The position numbers were made by a program, and so were the translations under genes. From positions 113,681 through 177,680 of the forward strand of contig NZ_FXUG01000017.1 in the NCBI RefSeq assembly GCF_900182915.1: a stretch of 64,000 nt of DNA. The letters are read 5' to 3'. This DNA comes from Neorhodopirellula lusitana (GTDB lineage Bacteria > Planctomycetota > Planctomycetia > Pirellulales > Pirellulaceae). The notes beneath the pieces are model-generated. The model made no database searches. It was not told the origin of the DNA and saw nothing but the letters and a program-made list of their open reading frames with translations. This document shows positions 8,900 through 18,657 of this stretch, in pieces (position 1 is the first letter of the stretch; every line of letters begins with the position of its first letter).

Positions 8900-10225
8900 A
8901 TGACCGCATTGATGACTGATACCCACAGTTTCGAAACATCCGCTCTTGGCGGGTTGCTGACTGACGATACGTTTTGGCCTGCTGAACCCGCATCGCTGAG
9001 CGAACTTGGTCTTTCAATCAGCTTCGTCGAAGCCCTGTTGCTAAAAACCGTCCACCAGGCCGGAACCATCAGCGGACGCAACGTCTCGACCAAACTGGGG
9101 CTGCCGTTCCGAATCGTCGAGCCCATCGTTGACGCGTTACGCACGCGTAAATTCGTGGCTCACGTTCGTCCTGCGGCGTTCAATGACTACTACTACTCGC
9201 TCACCGAACACGGCCAAAAACGTGTTCAACAGCACCTGGCCCAGTGCAGTTACGTCGGTCCCGCCCCCGTGCCATTGGCTGACTACACACTAAGCGTCGA
9301 GGCACAAGCTGCGGGCGTTGACCCGATTGATCGCGATCAACTGCGTGCATCACTGTCGCACATTTCATATCAAGACGAACTGCTCGACCAGCTTGGCCCG
9401 GCCATCAATAGCAACACCGGTCTGTTCCTGTTCGGACCTCCCGGTAACGGCAAAACCACCATCGCCCGCAGTTTGACCCGCTGCCTAGGCCAAGAGATAT
9501 GGATCCCCCACGCGATCTTGGACGACGGCAACCTCATCAAACTGAAAGACGACGCCTTCCACAAAGAAGCGCCGGTTCCCGAAGGCGACGGTCAATTGCT
9601 CAATTCCCAAGAATGGGACAAACGATGGGTGCGGATCCAACGCCCCAGTGTCGTGGTCGGTGGCGAATTGGTGATGGATAACCTAGAAGTCCGCCATGAT
9701 CCACGCTCGAACATGTGCGAAGCACCGCTGCAAATGAAGAGCAACTGCGGATGCCTTTTGATCGATGACTTTGGTCGCCAACGAATCGCGCCGGAAGAAT
9801 TGCTTAACCGCTGGATCGTGCCGCTAGAAAGCCGTTGCGATTACCTGACACTGCCAACGGGCAAGAAGATCCAAATTCCGTTCGAGCAACTGATCATGTT
9901 CTCGACCAACTTGAATCCGGACGACTTGGTTGACGAAGCGTTCTTGCGACGTGTTCCTTACAAAATCTTCGTTGACGATCCAACCGCGAACGAATTCCGC
10001 TCGTTGATGAAATCGGTGGCCAGCCAAATGGGCTTCCCCGAAACACCGGAAGCCGCCGATCACTTGCTTAGCTATTACCAAAGCAAAAATCGACCGCCTC
10101 GCCGTTGCCATCCGCGAGACCTATTGACCCAGGTCGCTAGCTTTTGTCGCTACCGAAAGATCCCGCTGACCTTGCGTCCGGAATACCTCGACCAAGCATG
10201 CCGAAACTACTTCAGCGCACTGTAG
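8900..10225 (+). CDS. AAA-family ATPase with N-terminal winged-helix-like region
   Basis: A 441-residue ATPase. Residues about 25-95 resemble a winged helix (LSELGLSISFVEALLLKTVH, then LPFRIVEPIVDALR). The ATPase core has Walker A GPPGNGKTTIAR (Lys 185 from this start), Walker B LLIDDFGRQR, a sensor-1-like FSTNLNPDDL, and arginines near FLRRVPYKI. A long insertion between Walker A and B contains DDGNLIKLKD. The ATG at 8900 is preferred; a start at 8813 would add 29 residues lacking family features. It lies 215 bases before the kinase-tubulin gene on the same strand, with only a weak hairpin at 10265-10287 between them. The family is planctomycete-typical and its function is not known to me. 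Confidence 0.8.
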   Translation: MTALMTDTHSFETSALGGLLTDDTFWPAEPASLSELGLSISFVEALLLKTVHQAGTISGRNVSTKLGLPFRIVEPIVDALRTRKFVAHVRPAAFNDYYYSLTEHGQKRVQQHLAQCSYVGPAPVPLADYTLSVEAQAAGVDPIDRDQLRASLSHISYQDELLDQLGPAINSNTGLFLFGPPGNGKTTIARSLTRCLGQEIWIPHAILDDGNLIKLKDDAFHKEAPVPEGDGQLLNSQEWDKRWVRIQRPSVVVGGELVMDNLEVRHDPRSNMCEAPLQMKSNCGCLLIDDFGRQRIAPEELLNRWIVPLESRCDYLTLPTGKKIQIPFEQLIMFSTNLNPDDLVDEAFLRRVPYKIFVDDPTANEFRSLMKSVASQMGFPETPEAADHLLSYYQSKNRPPRRCHPRDLLTQVASFCRYRKIPLTLRPEYLDQACRNYFSAL

Positions 10226-10264
10226 GCGAACCCCAAAAGCCAACCCGGATAGGCAAACACAATC

Positions 10265-10287
10265 CAAGGTTTGCAAAGCCAACCTTG
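10265..10287 (+). terminator. Hairpin after the AAA ATPase gene
   Basis: CAAGGTT, a nine-base loop, and AACCTTG form a perfect 7-bp stem 40 bases after the ATPase stop. The following bases are not a U-run, so it is at best a weak or factor-dependent terminator. Confidence 0.3.
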
Positions 10288-10440
10288 CTTGCCTAGACAA
10301 TCTGTTGAGTCACTCAACTGATTGATAAAAACAGGCTGGCGACCAACGAGTCCCTTGTTCAACCAGCGAGACGAGCAACCGCTCACACCACTACGTCGCT
10401 CCCTTCCACCGACGCCTTCACTGCACTCCCACGCATTCCT

Positions 10441-13400
10441 ATGACCGTTAAAGCCTCTCGAACCATTGCGCCCGGCTACGAGCCGATCGCCGGCTACACG
10501 CTTGAGCAAAAAATTGGCGAAGGCGGTTTCGGTGAAGTCTGGCGATGCAACGCTCCTGGCGGACTCAAGAAGGCGGTCAAATTCGTTTTCGGCGCCACCC
10601 ATGCGAATCGTGGATCACGAGAACTGAAGTCACTCGAACGAATCAAAGGCGTCCATCACCCGTTTCTATTGACGTTGGAACGATTCGGTGTTGTCGATGA
10701 CCAACTTGTCATTGTCACGGAACTGGCTGACGGTTCGCTCGAAGACGTTCTGAAACGTCACATCGATCGCGGATCTTGCGGCATTCCCCGCGCTGCCTTG
10801 CTGTCGTACCTGCATGATGCTGCTGACGCGTTGGACTACCTCCACTCCAGCTATCAACTGCAACACCTGGACGTCAAACCAGGCAACCTGTTGATGGTCG
10901 GCGGCCACGTCAAAGTCGGTGACTTCGGCTTGCTGAAGGACCTTCGCGAAAACGACCATTCGATCGTCGGCGGGCTCACCCCCATCTACGCTCCGCCGGA
11001 AGTCTTCGATGGCCAGCCCAACATCAACAGCGATCAGTATTCGCTGGCCGTGATGTACCAAGAGTTGTTGACCGGCACGCGTCCGTTTTCGGGCCGCACG
11101 ATCGCTCAACTGGCCACCCAACACCTTCACGCCGCCCCTAATCTCGACTCATTGCCACCGGCTGACCGGGTCGCGGTGGCCCGAGCGTTGGAAAAGGATC
11201 CTAAACGTCGCTTCGATACCTGCAAGGATTTCGTCGAAGCGTTGCGTGCACCACGTCAACGTGACGAGGCCGTGATCCAGCGGGTTGCCACACCCACCGC
11301 GGCAGCCAGCGGAAAAGTCGAGGATCTTCCCAGCATCGCGACTGATTGCCGGATCATCCAAAGCCGCGTCACCGGACACGCCTTGGTGGTCGCCGTTGGC
11401 GGAGTCGGCGGTGAATGCTTGCACGAACTTCGTGGCCGCGTCGCGACCCTCCATTCCGCTTGCCCGCTGGACCTGCACTCCGTATTGATCGACACGGACA
11501 TGCGCAACATCCACGCCGCTCGATTGACCGAGGCATCTGACCGGATCCCTCCGGCCACGATCTTGCACACACCACTGCGAAGCGCCCAAGAATACCGCGA
11601 CGCCGACACACAACACCTCAAAACCGTTTCGCGGCGTTGGATCTACAACGTTCCCCGCAGCGGATCCACCGAGGGCATGCGTCCCTTGGGTCGCCTCGCC
11701 ATGGTGGATCACTCCAAGAAGATTGACCACGGCCTGCGAGAAGCAATCGATCACCTCGCGGCGGTTTGCGGTGAACGTGTCCCGTCGATTTATGTGGTCG
11801 GATCGCTATCGGGCGGAACGGCCAGCGGCATGTTGCTGGACATCACACCCCGCTTGCGGACACTACTGGACGAAGCCGGCCTCGAACACGCTCCGATCTT
11901 GCCCCTGTTTGCCTCCGTTTGCATGCAAGGCAATCCGCATCAAGGCGTCACGCTGCACGACACCCACTCCGCAATCTCCGAACTTCGCCACTACCTCTCC
12001 CCAGGCAACAGTTACCCTGGCGACGAAGGCATCGGTTGGCCCAGCGTCCCCGCGGTTCGCAACCCGCTTCGCAACGCCTACGTCATCCTGGAAGGCGATT
12101 ACTCCGCACCCAATACATCCTCCGCATCCGAAACGATCGTCGACTACTTGTGGGCCGACGCAACGGGCGCGGGTGAACTGCTGGCCAAAGCCCGGCAATG
12201 CGAAACCCAACAAGCCGGCTCCATTTCCAAACCGCTAATCCGCAGCGTCGGGGTCGCTCGGCTGAAGTGTCTGCGTGCCCTGGAAGAGAATCTGTTGGCC
12301 CCCGCCGCCGCTCGGCACCTGTTGCTGCGTTGGCTCGGTCGGCCCGCTGAATCTCGCGAGATCGCTGGACCGCTGTCCGAGCGACTTCGACGCCGATGCG
12401 ACCTGGATATTCAGTCCACCATTGAAATGGTCCTCAAGCAATTCGGCGATACCGAAGAGGATCGCGCCAACCGCATCTCACTACTCCTTTCGCCACTCAA
12501 CGAAGAGTCGCTGATGAGCTTGGATGCCATCGAGGGTCAAATCTTGACCAGCCTCGATGACAACGACATCAGCTCGCTACTGAACCGCCGCACCGCCGAA
12601 CAACTCCTGTCCCTTCGACGCGAACTAACCGTGCGTTTGCAAGACGGACGGATTGATATCACGTCAGCCGTGCAAGCCGTGCAACGTTTGTCCCAACACG
12701 TTGCGAGCATGATGGCGGACCATGAATCCAATGCAACGGACGACACTGACGCAACGCCGAGTGCATCGACCAGCGACACCTTGGTGGGACGTTTGCAAGC
12801 CGCCGAGGAACTCGCGATGACCCGCGTCAACGCCATCGCTGAACAAATTGCTTGCCAAACATTCACGAAGATTAAAAAACAGCTCGACGAGCTGCACACA
12901 CAACTGACCGAAACCGCAATCGGGATCGCCCGGGCCATCCGCAGCGTTCCCGGCGACAACCGAGACACCGAAAACCCGTGGCAAGAAATGCCACAAGAAA
13001 TCCAGCTTCGGTTCACGGCCGTCCTCGATCACCTGCACTCTCAAACCGCCGTGAAGTGGCTCGTCGCACCGCTGCGACACCCTGAAGCCGAATGGGACGT
13101 CACCAGCATGTCGACGGACCTCGTCGCTAGATGCCTGCCCATTGTCGAAGACATCATCGACCAGCATCGCGAACTGGAACAGGCTTCGACCCTAACGACG
13201 ACCACCGATACGTCCAACTCAACATCCGATGAAGAGCGGAATCCCGCCACAGTCGTTACCCCAACAGCAATTTACCGTACCGCTACGGAACCCAGTGGCA
13301 AAACCAACCCGATTGCCCCACAAACCGGTGGCCAAACCGGCGTTTTAATGACCCAAACGATCGCCACTTCCGGAGTCGCCAACCAGCGATGGACGGAACA

Positions 13401-13713
13401 AACGACGATCGAATCCGCATTGGAAGTCGCTACACCAGGACTCCTGAAGTGCGGCGGACGCCAACGTCTGCTGTTGTTGGTTGGCAACGAAAGCGAGCGT
13501 GAGCGATTGGAACCCAAAGTCACCAGTGCTCACGGCGGATCATTGACCACGGTGGTCATCGCCGGCATCACTCCGATCCTGATACACGAAGGCCAACAGA
13601 TCCCGGTCGACGACGTCTTAGGGCGCTTTGCCGTTCTTGCGGGAGGCGACACTCAGGTCAGCAAACGGCTGCACGCGAGAACCGATGTGGCGTGGAACGA
13701 AGCGAGGATTTAG
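10441..13713 (+). CDS. Ser/Thr protein kinase fused to a tubulin/FtsZ-like domain
   Basis: A 1090-residue protein. Residues 20-270 are a complete Hanks-type kinase: glycine loop GEGGFGEVW (26-34), Lys 47, catalytic loop HLDVKPGN (142-149; HLD in place of HRD), DFG 161-163, and an APE-like APPE. Residues from about 313 form a tubulin-like nucleotide-binding domain: AVGGVGGE (318-325) like the first loop of FtsZ, LIDTDMRN like FtsZ NTD, and SLSGGTASG (455-463) corresponding to the GGGTGSG signature. The remaining 600 residues are helical with charged linkers and no recognised domain. No transmembrane segment is seen, so it is probably cytoplasmic. A kinase and a tubulin-like fold in one chain suggests phospho-regulated filament or scaffold formation; this is inference. 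Confidence 0.85.
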   Translation: MTVKASRTIAPGYEPIAGYTLEQKIGEGGFGEVWRCNAPGGLKKAVKFVFGATHANRGSRELKSLERIKGVHHPFLLTLERFGVVDDQLVIVTELADGSLEDVLKRHIDRGSCGIPRAALLSYLHDAADALDYLHSSYQLQHLDVKPGNLLMVGGHVKVGDFGLLKDLRENDHSIVGGLTPIYAPPEVFDGQPNINSDQYSLAVMYQELLTGTRPFSGRTIAQLATQHLHAAPNLDSLPPADRVAVARALEKDPKRRFDTCKDFVEALRAPRQRDEAVIQRVATPTAAASGKVEDLPSIATDCRIIQSRVTGHALVVAVGGVGGECLHELRGRVATLHSACPLDLHSVLIDTDMRNIHAARLTEASDRIPPATILHTPLRSAQEYRDADTQHLKTVSRRWIYNVPRSGSTEGMRPLGRLAMVDHSKKIDHGLREAIDHLAAVCGERVPSIYVVGSLSGGTASGMLLDITPRLRTLLDEAGLEHAPILPLFASVCMQGNPHQGVTLHDTHSAISELRHYLSPGNSYPGDEGIGWPSVPAVRNPLRNAYVILEGDYSAPNTSSASETIVDYLWADATGAGELLAKARQCETQQAGSISKPLIRSVGVARLKCLRALEENLLAPAAARHLLLRWLGRPAESREIAGPLSERLRRRCDLDIQSTIEMVLKQFGDTEEDRANRISLLLSPLNEESLMSLDAIEGQILTSLDDNDISSLLNRRTAEQLLSLRRELTVRLQDGRIDITSAVQAVQRLSQHVASMMADHESNATDDTDATPSASTSDTLVGRLQAAEELAMTRVNAIAEQIACQTFTKIKKQLDELHTQLTETAIGIARAIRSVPGDNRDTENPWQEMPQEIQLRFTAVLDHLHSQTAVKWLVAPLRHPEAEWDVTSMSTDLVARCLPIVEDIIDQHRELEQASTLTTTTDTSNSTSDEERNPATVVTPTAIYRTATEPSGKTNPIAPQTGGQTGVLMTQTIATSGVANQRWTEQTTIESALEVATPGLLKCGGRQRLLLLVGNESERERLEPKVTSAHGGSLTTVVIAGITPILIHEGQQIPVDDVLGRFAVLAGGDTQVSKRLHARTDVAWNEARI

Positions 13714-13742
13714 CACGCGTTACGCCTCCTAACACAGACACG

Positions 13743-13785
13743 AAAAAAGCCGCCCCTCGCAAACAGCGAAGAGGCGGCTTTTTTT
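13743..13785. terminator. Bidirectional intrinsic terminator
   Basis: A run of A, then GCCGCC-CTCGC, loop, GCGAAGAGGCGGC, and a run of T. The GC stem with A- and T-runs on both sides can end transcription of the kinase-tubulin gene on plus and the BBP7 gene on minus. Confidence 0.9.
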
Positions 13786-13938
13786 AATACTGGATTCAGT
13801 CAAACGCCGGCCTGACGAACATAAGATTCAGGCAAAAACAGTTCGGACAACACCGGCTTCAGGCATGACCTGCGACTGACACAACCGAAGACTCACTCGG
13901 TCGTGCCCGTTCAGCAGGCTCCACCAGACCGAGTCGTT

Positions 13939-15897
13939 CTACCACATGTACTCAAGACCGACCGTGAAACCTTGCAGCACTGCTGCACTTTGATCAGGCG
14001 AAGTCGGGTTGAACACGGTTCCTACGTCACCGTCGACGCCGCTGATCAGATCATCACGTGATAGCGTGGTGCCGATGATGTCATCGATCGCGATCAGGTG
14101 ATAAGCCGAGCGGAACGACCATTCATGCGAGAAGCGGTAGACCAATGCGGCTTCCAATTCACCCATCACAGTCCCTTCGCGGTCGCCGTCGCTGGACGAA
14201 GCGGTTCCGGGGACAGCACCTGGGCCGGCGGAGTTCGCGGTCAAGCTGACATTACGCTGCCAATCGTTCTGGACCCAAGCCCCTTTCATGCCGACGCCGA
14301 AGTGAACGCCTGGAGTGACGTTCCACCACAAGTCGTAACCGAGTTGGGCACCGAACAGGTCGTTCTTGGTGCGAACATCCGATTCGAAGAATCGCAATTC
14401 ACCACCCGCTGTCGAACCAATCGTGGTACCGACGCGGTTGTTGTAAGAGCCGATTGCATCGTAGCCGAGGTTGTTGTCATAGCGAAGGTATCGCAAACCG
14501 ACCAACCATGAACCCTGGAACTTGCAAGACGGGCCAACCACTCGGCGGCGATAGTTAATTTCACCGCTGTGGAACTTCGACGAAACCTTTAACGATTGAA
14601 TCAATGAACGGTCGGTGTCGTCGTAGCCGTCCGCTGGTGTGACGCCGAACTCAGAGATGTAAGAGTACAGGTCGCCGTCGCCGGTAACCCCGTCTTCGAT
14701 GCCCAAAGCCGTCGCAGTGTTATTCCATTCGTGGCCGCCCATGTAGGTCGCTTCCACGTTGCCACCGACACCGGCGATTACCGAGGCCGACAGACGCATA
14801 CCGGAGGTCAAACCGTTTTCCTCAGCATCGCTGAGCGACAAGACTGGAACGCCACCGGCACCATCAATCCCTTGGTAGGTATAGATCTGATCGCCTTGGC
14901 TGAAGTTTTGGCTCAGCATCATGTATTCGCCCGAGAGGTCATACCAGCGTTGAGCACACTTGCCCGCTTCGCCGTAAGGCTTCAAGCAGTCAGCCAGTCC
15001 CGCAAGACCACCGCCGATTGATCCGAGCAACAGTCCCAAGTCATTGTCCATGCACTTGCCGTTGACCATGTCACCAAAGACACCGCCGTGGCCGATGCAG
15101 TCATTTTGTAATGTGCGAGAGGCACACGATTGGCAACCAGCACCACGGCATTGATTACAATTCGAGCGTCCAGTCAGTGCTGGAAGCAAGCCTTGGAATC
15201 CGCAACCGCCTTCTTCACAAGAAGCGTCGCCGCATCCGCAAGCGTTTCCGTACCCGGCGTAACCCGCCGACGGATAAGAGTACATTGCGTCACAACCGGG
15301 TTGGTTGTAGCCGACCGGCGCGACTCCATAGGGAGTCTGCCCATAAGGGGCCTGCATTGCAGCTTGATAAGCGGCCGGCCCCATCGGAGCCTGCAGTCCG
15401 GTTGGCACGACTTGCCCCATTCCGGGAATGGGTCCCGAAGGGAACGAAGCCGGAATTTTGGAGGCACCCGACATGCCGGGCATCTGCATTTGAGCAGGCC
15501 CCATCATCGGGCCTTCCATCCCGGGGCGTCCCATGACAGGACCGTTGGGTCCCATACCGGGCATGCCCATGGCCATCATACTGGCGGGACTTCCCATCGC
15601 GGGTGGTCCCATTTGCTGTGCCATCGGCGGGGCCATCATCGGGCCACTGACCGTTGGTCGGCCGGCGTAATTAATACCGCCGGTCGCTGTGGCTCCCGCC
15701 GCGGTCGCCCAAGCACTGGGGTTCACCCCCGGTGGAAATTGAAAGCCGCTGGCCGCATAGTCAATATTGTCCGCGGCGGTGGGTGGTGCAGCTTGCACAC
15801 CCCCGGGCGACAATACGAGCGAACAGCACGCACTCCAAAGAACTAGTGGTGCCAAGGCAAACGCCGAGAGCGAATTGAGTTGTAAGTGAGTCTTCAT
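13939..15897 (-). CDS. BBP7-family outer-membrane beta-barrel protein
   Basis: Planctomycete outer-membrane protein (putative beta-barrel porin 7), about 652 residues. The ATG at 15897 is chosen because a signal peptide follows directly (MKTHLQLNS, hydrophobic core, cut near VQA). Next comes an extreme Met/Gly/Pro-rich stretch of about 100 residues (GMPGMGPNGPVMG type). A Cys-rich segment follows (CGCGDASCEEGGCG, CNQCRGAGCQSC), then the barrel with GEYMMLSQNF, GGNVEATYMGG, WLVGLRYLRY, GAQLGYDLWWNV and the C-terminal GFTVGLEYMW that ends in an aromatic residue as barrels do. It probably forms a surface channel. Substrate is unknown. Confidence 0.85.
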   Translation of the reverse strand: MKTHLQLNSLSAFALAPLVLWSACCSLVLSPGGVQAAPPTAADNIDYAASGFQFPPGVNPSAWATAAGATATGGINYAGRPTVSGPMMAPPMAQQMGPPAMGSPASMMAMGMPGMGPNGPVMGRPGMEGPMMGPAQMQMPGMSGASKIPASFPSGPIPGMGQVVPTGLQAPMGPAAYQAAMQAPYGQTPYGVAPVGYNQPGCDAMYSYPSAGYAGYGNACGCGDASCEEGGCGFQGLLPALTGRSNCNQCRGAGCQSCASRTLQNDCIGHGGVFGDMVNGKCMDNDLGLLLGSIGGGLAGLADCLKPYGEAGKCAQRWYDLSGEYMMLSQNFSQGDQIYTYQGIDGAGGVPVLSLSDAEENGLTSGMRLSASVIAGVGGNVEATYMGGHEWNNTATALGIEDGVTGDGDLYSYISEFGVTPADGYDDTDRSLIQSLKVSSKFHSGEINYRRRVVGPSCKFQGSWLVGLRYLRYDNNLGYDAIGSYNNRVGTTIGSTAGGELRFFESDVRTKNDLFGAQLGYDLWWNVTPGVHFGVGMKGAWVQNDWQRNVSLTANSAGPGAVPGTASSSDGDREGTVMGELEAALVYRFSHEWSFRSAYHLIAIDDIIGTTLSRDDLISGVDGDVGTVFNPTSPDQSAAVLQGFTVGLEYMW

Positions 15898-16315
15898 CCC
15901 AGATTCCTGAATCAAAGCTTGCCTGTGAGACGGCACTGCTAATCGCAAAACGAGACCTGCCGCCGAATGGACGGAATCCCTTCATGCGGAGTTATCGGCA
16001 CAACCCGCCCTGAACCTTCGGCAAAATGCGAACAAACGGAACAACCCGAACCGATTGCCCACCGCTGCGTAGCACTCCAAGGACCTATCTGGCCGGCGAA
16101 TCTCGCTTGCCTGCCCTTCCACCCTTCCCTACTATCCCCAAAGCGTCGTACAGGCGGCCTAGGTTTCCATCTGGTGTTTTTCGCTAGATTGTTGTTACAA
16201 AGCTGATACTTGCTACGACTCGTTCTTGCTACGACCCGTTCTTGCTATGACCCGACGCCAGTCTTCCGCCTGGGTGCGCCTGCCTAGGCTACGATTGACG
16301 GCTCCATTTCACTCA
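15898..16315. other. Divergent intergenic region
   Basis: Contains promoters for the BBP7 gene and the protease by position. The only structure seen is a 16-bp triplication at 16209-16256. No RNA gene or small protein gene is supported. Confidence 0.5.
16209..16256. repeat. 16-bp tandem repeat, three copies
   Basis: The unit CTTGCTACGACCCGTT is repeated at 16209, 16225 and 16241 with one to three changes. It overlaps the most upstream possible starts (TTG 16226, ATG 16247) of the protease, which argues for a start further in. Confidence 0.8.
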
Positions 16316-18541
16316 ATGCAGAAAACTTCTATGTCGCATCGACTCGCCCGAGTGCCTTCGCACCGGTTGGCTCACCCCTTTCCCGTCGCAGGTGCGAGGG
16401 ATTTCACGACTGGTTCGCGAATCGCTCAGACGGCGAAAGCGGCGGTTCTGACCGCTCTTGTCGCTACTTTTTCCAGCGGAGCCCTGGTCGACACGACCAC
16501 CGCCACCGCCCAGGACCAGGCGACTCGTGAAGTTGTCCCGGCTGGCCGCCCAGCGGTCCGCCCCGCCGCGGTCCCAATGCCCAAGCCGGCGCCCCAAGAC
16601 GGAGTCGTTTCGCGGCTGATCGCCAAGCTGATGCCCACCGAGCATGTCTCGGGGAACGAATTGAGCGACGAGAACAGCCGCCGTGCACTCGATCTGTACG
16701 TCGAAGCGTTCGACCCACTGAAGCTGTACTTCTTGCAGTCCGACGTCGACCAGTTCCATCGCTATTCCACCGTGCTCGACGATCACGTGCGTGCCGGCAA
16801 CCTGGACCTGGCCTACTACATCTTTGAACAGTTCACTCGCCGTGTCGATCAACGCGTCGAAACCATTCGCCAGCTGCTCGCCGGTGATTTCGACTTCACG
16901 CTGGATGAAGACGTGATCGTGGACCGCGACGCAGCTCACTACGCAAAGAACAGTGACGAAGCCCGTGACCGCTGGCGTCGTCAACTCAAGCTGTCATTGC
17001 TTGACCTGAAAGACGCGGATGATCCCGTCGTTGGCCAAGAAGCACGCGACCAACTGATGCGTCGTTACGACCGCTATGCCAGCCGCTGGAAATCCACCAG
17101 CAGCGACGACATCCTGGAAATGTTCCTGACTTCGGTCACCAACAGCTACGACCCACACTCCACCTACATGTCACCAGCCACGCTGGAAGACTTCGCCATC
17201 TCGATGAGCCTGAACCTGGACGGGATCGGTGCTTCGTTGGGCGAAAAGGACGGCGTTACTCAGGTTAAGCAAATCATTCCCGGTGGAGCCGCTGACAACC
17301 ACGGTAAGCTGAAGCCGGACGATACGATCGTTTCGGTCGGCCAAGGCGACTCCGGTGAAATGGTCGACATCGTTGAAATGCCGCTGAAAGACGTCGTGAA
17401 GTTGATTCGCGGCAAGGCGGGCACAATCGTTCGCTTGGGCGTGAAGCCCGGTGGATCCGGTAACCTGGAAGTCCTGAAAATTGTTCGTGCTCGCGTGCAA
17501 CTGGAAGACTCCGCCGCCCGCGGCAAAGTCATCGAACACACCCTGCCTAACGGCGGTACCATGAAGCTTGGCTACATCAATTTGCCTAGCTTCTACATGG
17601 ACATGGAATCCGCCCGTCGCAACGAAGCGGACTTCCGCAGCAGCACTCGCGACGTGGCTCGCATCTTGGAAGATTTCAAGACGCAAAACGTCGGCGGTGT
17701 CGTCCTGGACCTCAGCCGCAATGGCGGTGGCAGCTTGACCGAAGCAATCAGCCTGACTGGCTTGTTCATTGACCAAGGACCCGTGGTTCAGGTCAAAGAT
17801 GCCAACGGCAGCGTGCAAAAGTACGATGACGATCAACTCGGCACCGTTTGGGACGGCCCCCTGGTCGTTTTGACTAGCAAGCTCAGTGCCAGTGCCAGCG
17901 AGATTTTGGCGGGTGCGATTAAGGATTACCGTCGCGGAATCGTGGTCGGTGACCCTCAAACTCACGGTAAGGGAACCGTTCAAACGCTGATGGATATCGG
18001 CAAGTCACTGTTCCGTTTCAAGCAAGCCAACTACGGTGCGTTGAAGGTCACTTTGCAACAGTTCTATCTACCGGATGGCGAAAGCACTCAACTCGAAGGC
18101 GTTGCTGCCGACGTGGTGCTGCCCAGCCTGACTGCCAAGATGCCCGTTGCCGAAGGCGACTTGAAGTACGCTCTGGAACACGACCGAGTGAACCCGGCCC
18201 GTCACAACCTGTACCGCATGGTGCCGATGGATCTGGTCAACAACTTGCGAGTGAACTCGAGCACACGAATCGCTGAAAACGATGACTTCCGCGACTTGAT
18301 GCGTCGGATCGAACTCTATGTCCAACAAAAGGACCAAGCCACGATCTCGATCAACGAAGACAAGTTCATGAAGCGTCGTGCAGAACTGGATGCCCAAAAG
18401 GAAGATGAAAAAGAAGAGTTGGAACAACAGTTCGCCAACAAGGAAATTTTCATTGACACTTATTACAACCAAGAAGTGCTCAACATCACCCACCAGTACG
18501 TTGACGGCTTGCGAGCCCAAAACCTAGCACGAGCCAACTAG
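16316..18541 (+). CDS. prc: Carboxy-terminal processing (tail-specific) protease, S41A
   Basis: Periplasmic serine protease that degrades or trims proteins from the C-terminus. After a basic N-region there is a signal-type hydrophobic segment (AVLTALVATFSSGALV) with a cut near TATA. Then a helical N-terminal domain, a PDZ domain (GIGASLGEKDGVTQVKQIIPGG), and the S41 core with DLSRNGGGSL, KLSASASEIL carrying the catalytic Ser, and THGKGTVQ carrying the catalytic Lys 24 residues later. A charged C-terminal domain (QQKDQATISINEDKF) matches the DUF3340 tail of the Prc/Tsp subgroup. Length of about 740 suits Prc rather than the shorter CtpA. Start is uncertain: TTG 16226, ATG 16247, 16316 and 16331 are all in frame. 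Confidence 0.9.
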   Translation: MQKTSMSHRLARVPSHRLAHPFPVAGARDFTTGSRIAQTAKAAVLTALVATFSSGALVDTTTATAQDQATREVVPAGRPAVRPAAVPMPKPAPQDGVVSRLIAKLMPTEHVSGNELSDENSRRALDLYVEAFDPLKLYFLQSDVDQFHRYSTVLDDHVRAGNLDLAYYIFEQFTRRVDQRVETIRQLLAGDFDFTLDEDVIVDRDAAHYAKNSDEARDRWRRQLKLSLLDLKDADDPVVGQEARDQLMRRYDRYASRWKSTSSDDILEMFLTSVTNSYDPHSTYMSPATLEDFAISMSLNLDGIGASLGEKDGVTQVKQIIPGGAADNHGKLKPDDTIVSVGQGDSGEMVDIVEMPLKDVVKLIRGKAGTIVRLGVKPGGSGNLEVLKIVRARVQLEDSAARGKVIEHTLPNGGTMKLGYINLPSFYMDMESARRNEADFRSSTRDVARILEDFKTQNVGGVVLDLSRNGGGSLTEAISLTGLFIDQGPVVQVKDANGSVQKYDDDQLGTVWDGPLVVLTSKLSASASEILAGAIKDYRRGIVVGDPQTHGKGTVQTLMDIGKSLFRFKQANYGALKVTLQQFYLPDGESTQLEGVAADVVLPSLTAKMPVAEGDLKYALEHDRVNPARHNLYRMVPMDLVNNLRVNSSTRIAENDDFRDLMRRIELYVQQKDQATISINEDKFMKRRAELDAQKEDEKEELEQQFANKEIFIDTYYNQEVLNITHQYVDGLRAQNLARAN

Positions 18542-18610
18542 ACCAGAACGCCCACCGTTCGCTAGCTAGTTTTCGAACCGATCCCCAATCGGAATCGGTC
18601 AAAAAACCAA

Positions 18611-18647
18611 AGCCGGTCCAGCACCCCATTGCTGGCCCGGCTTTTTT
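18611..18647 (+). terminator. Intrinsic terminator of the protease gene
   Basis: AGCCGG-T-CCAGCA, a short loop, TGCTGG-C-CCGGCT and six T, with an A-run before the stem. This is a strong rho-independent terminator 70 bases after the protease stop. Confidence 0.9.
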
Positions 18648-18657
18648 CATACCGCGA

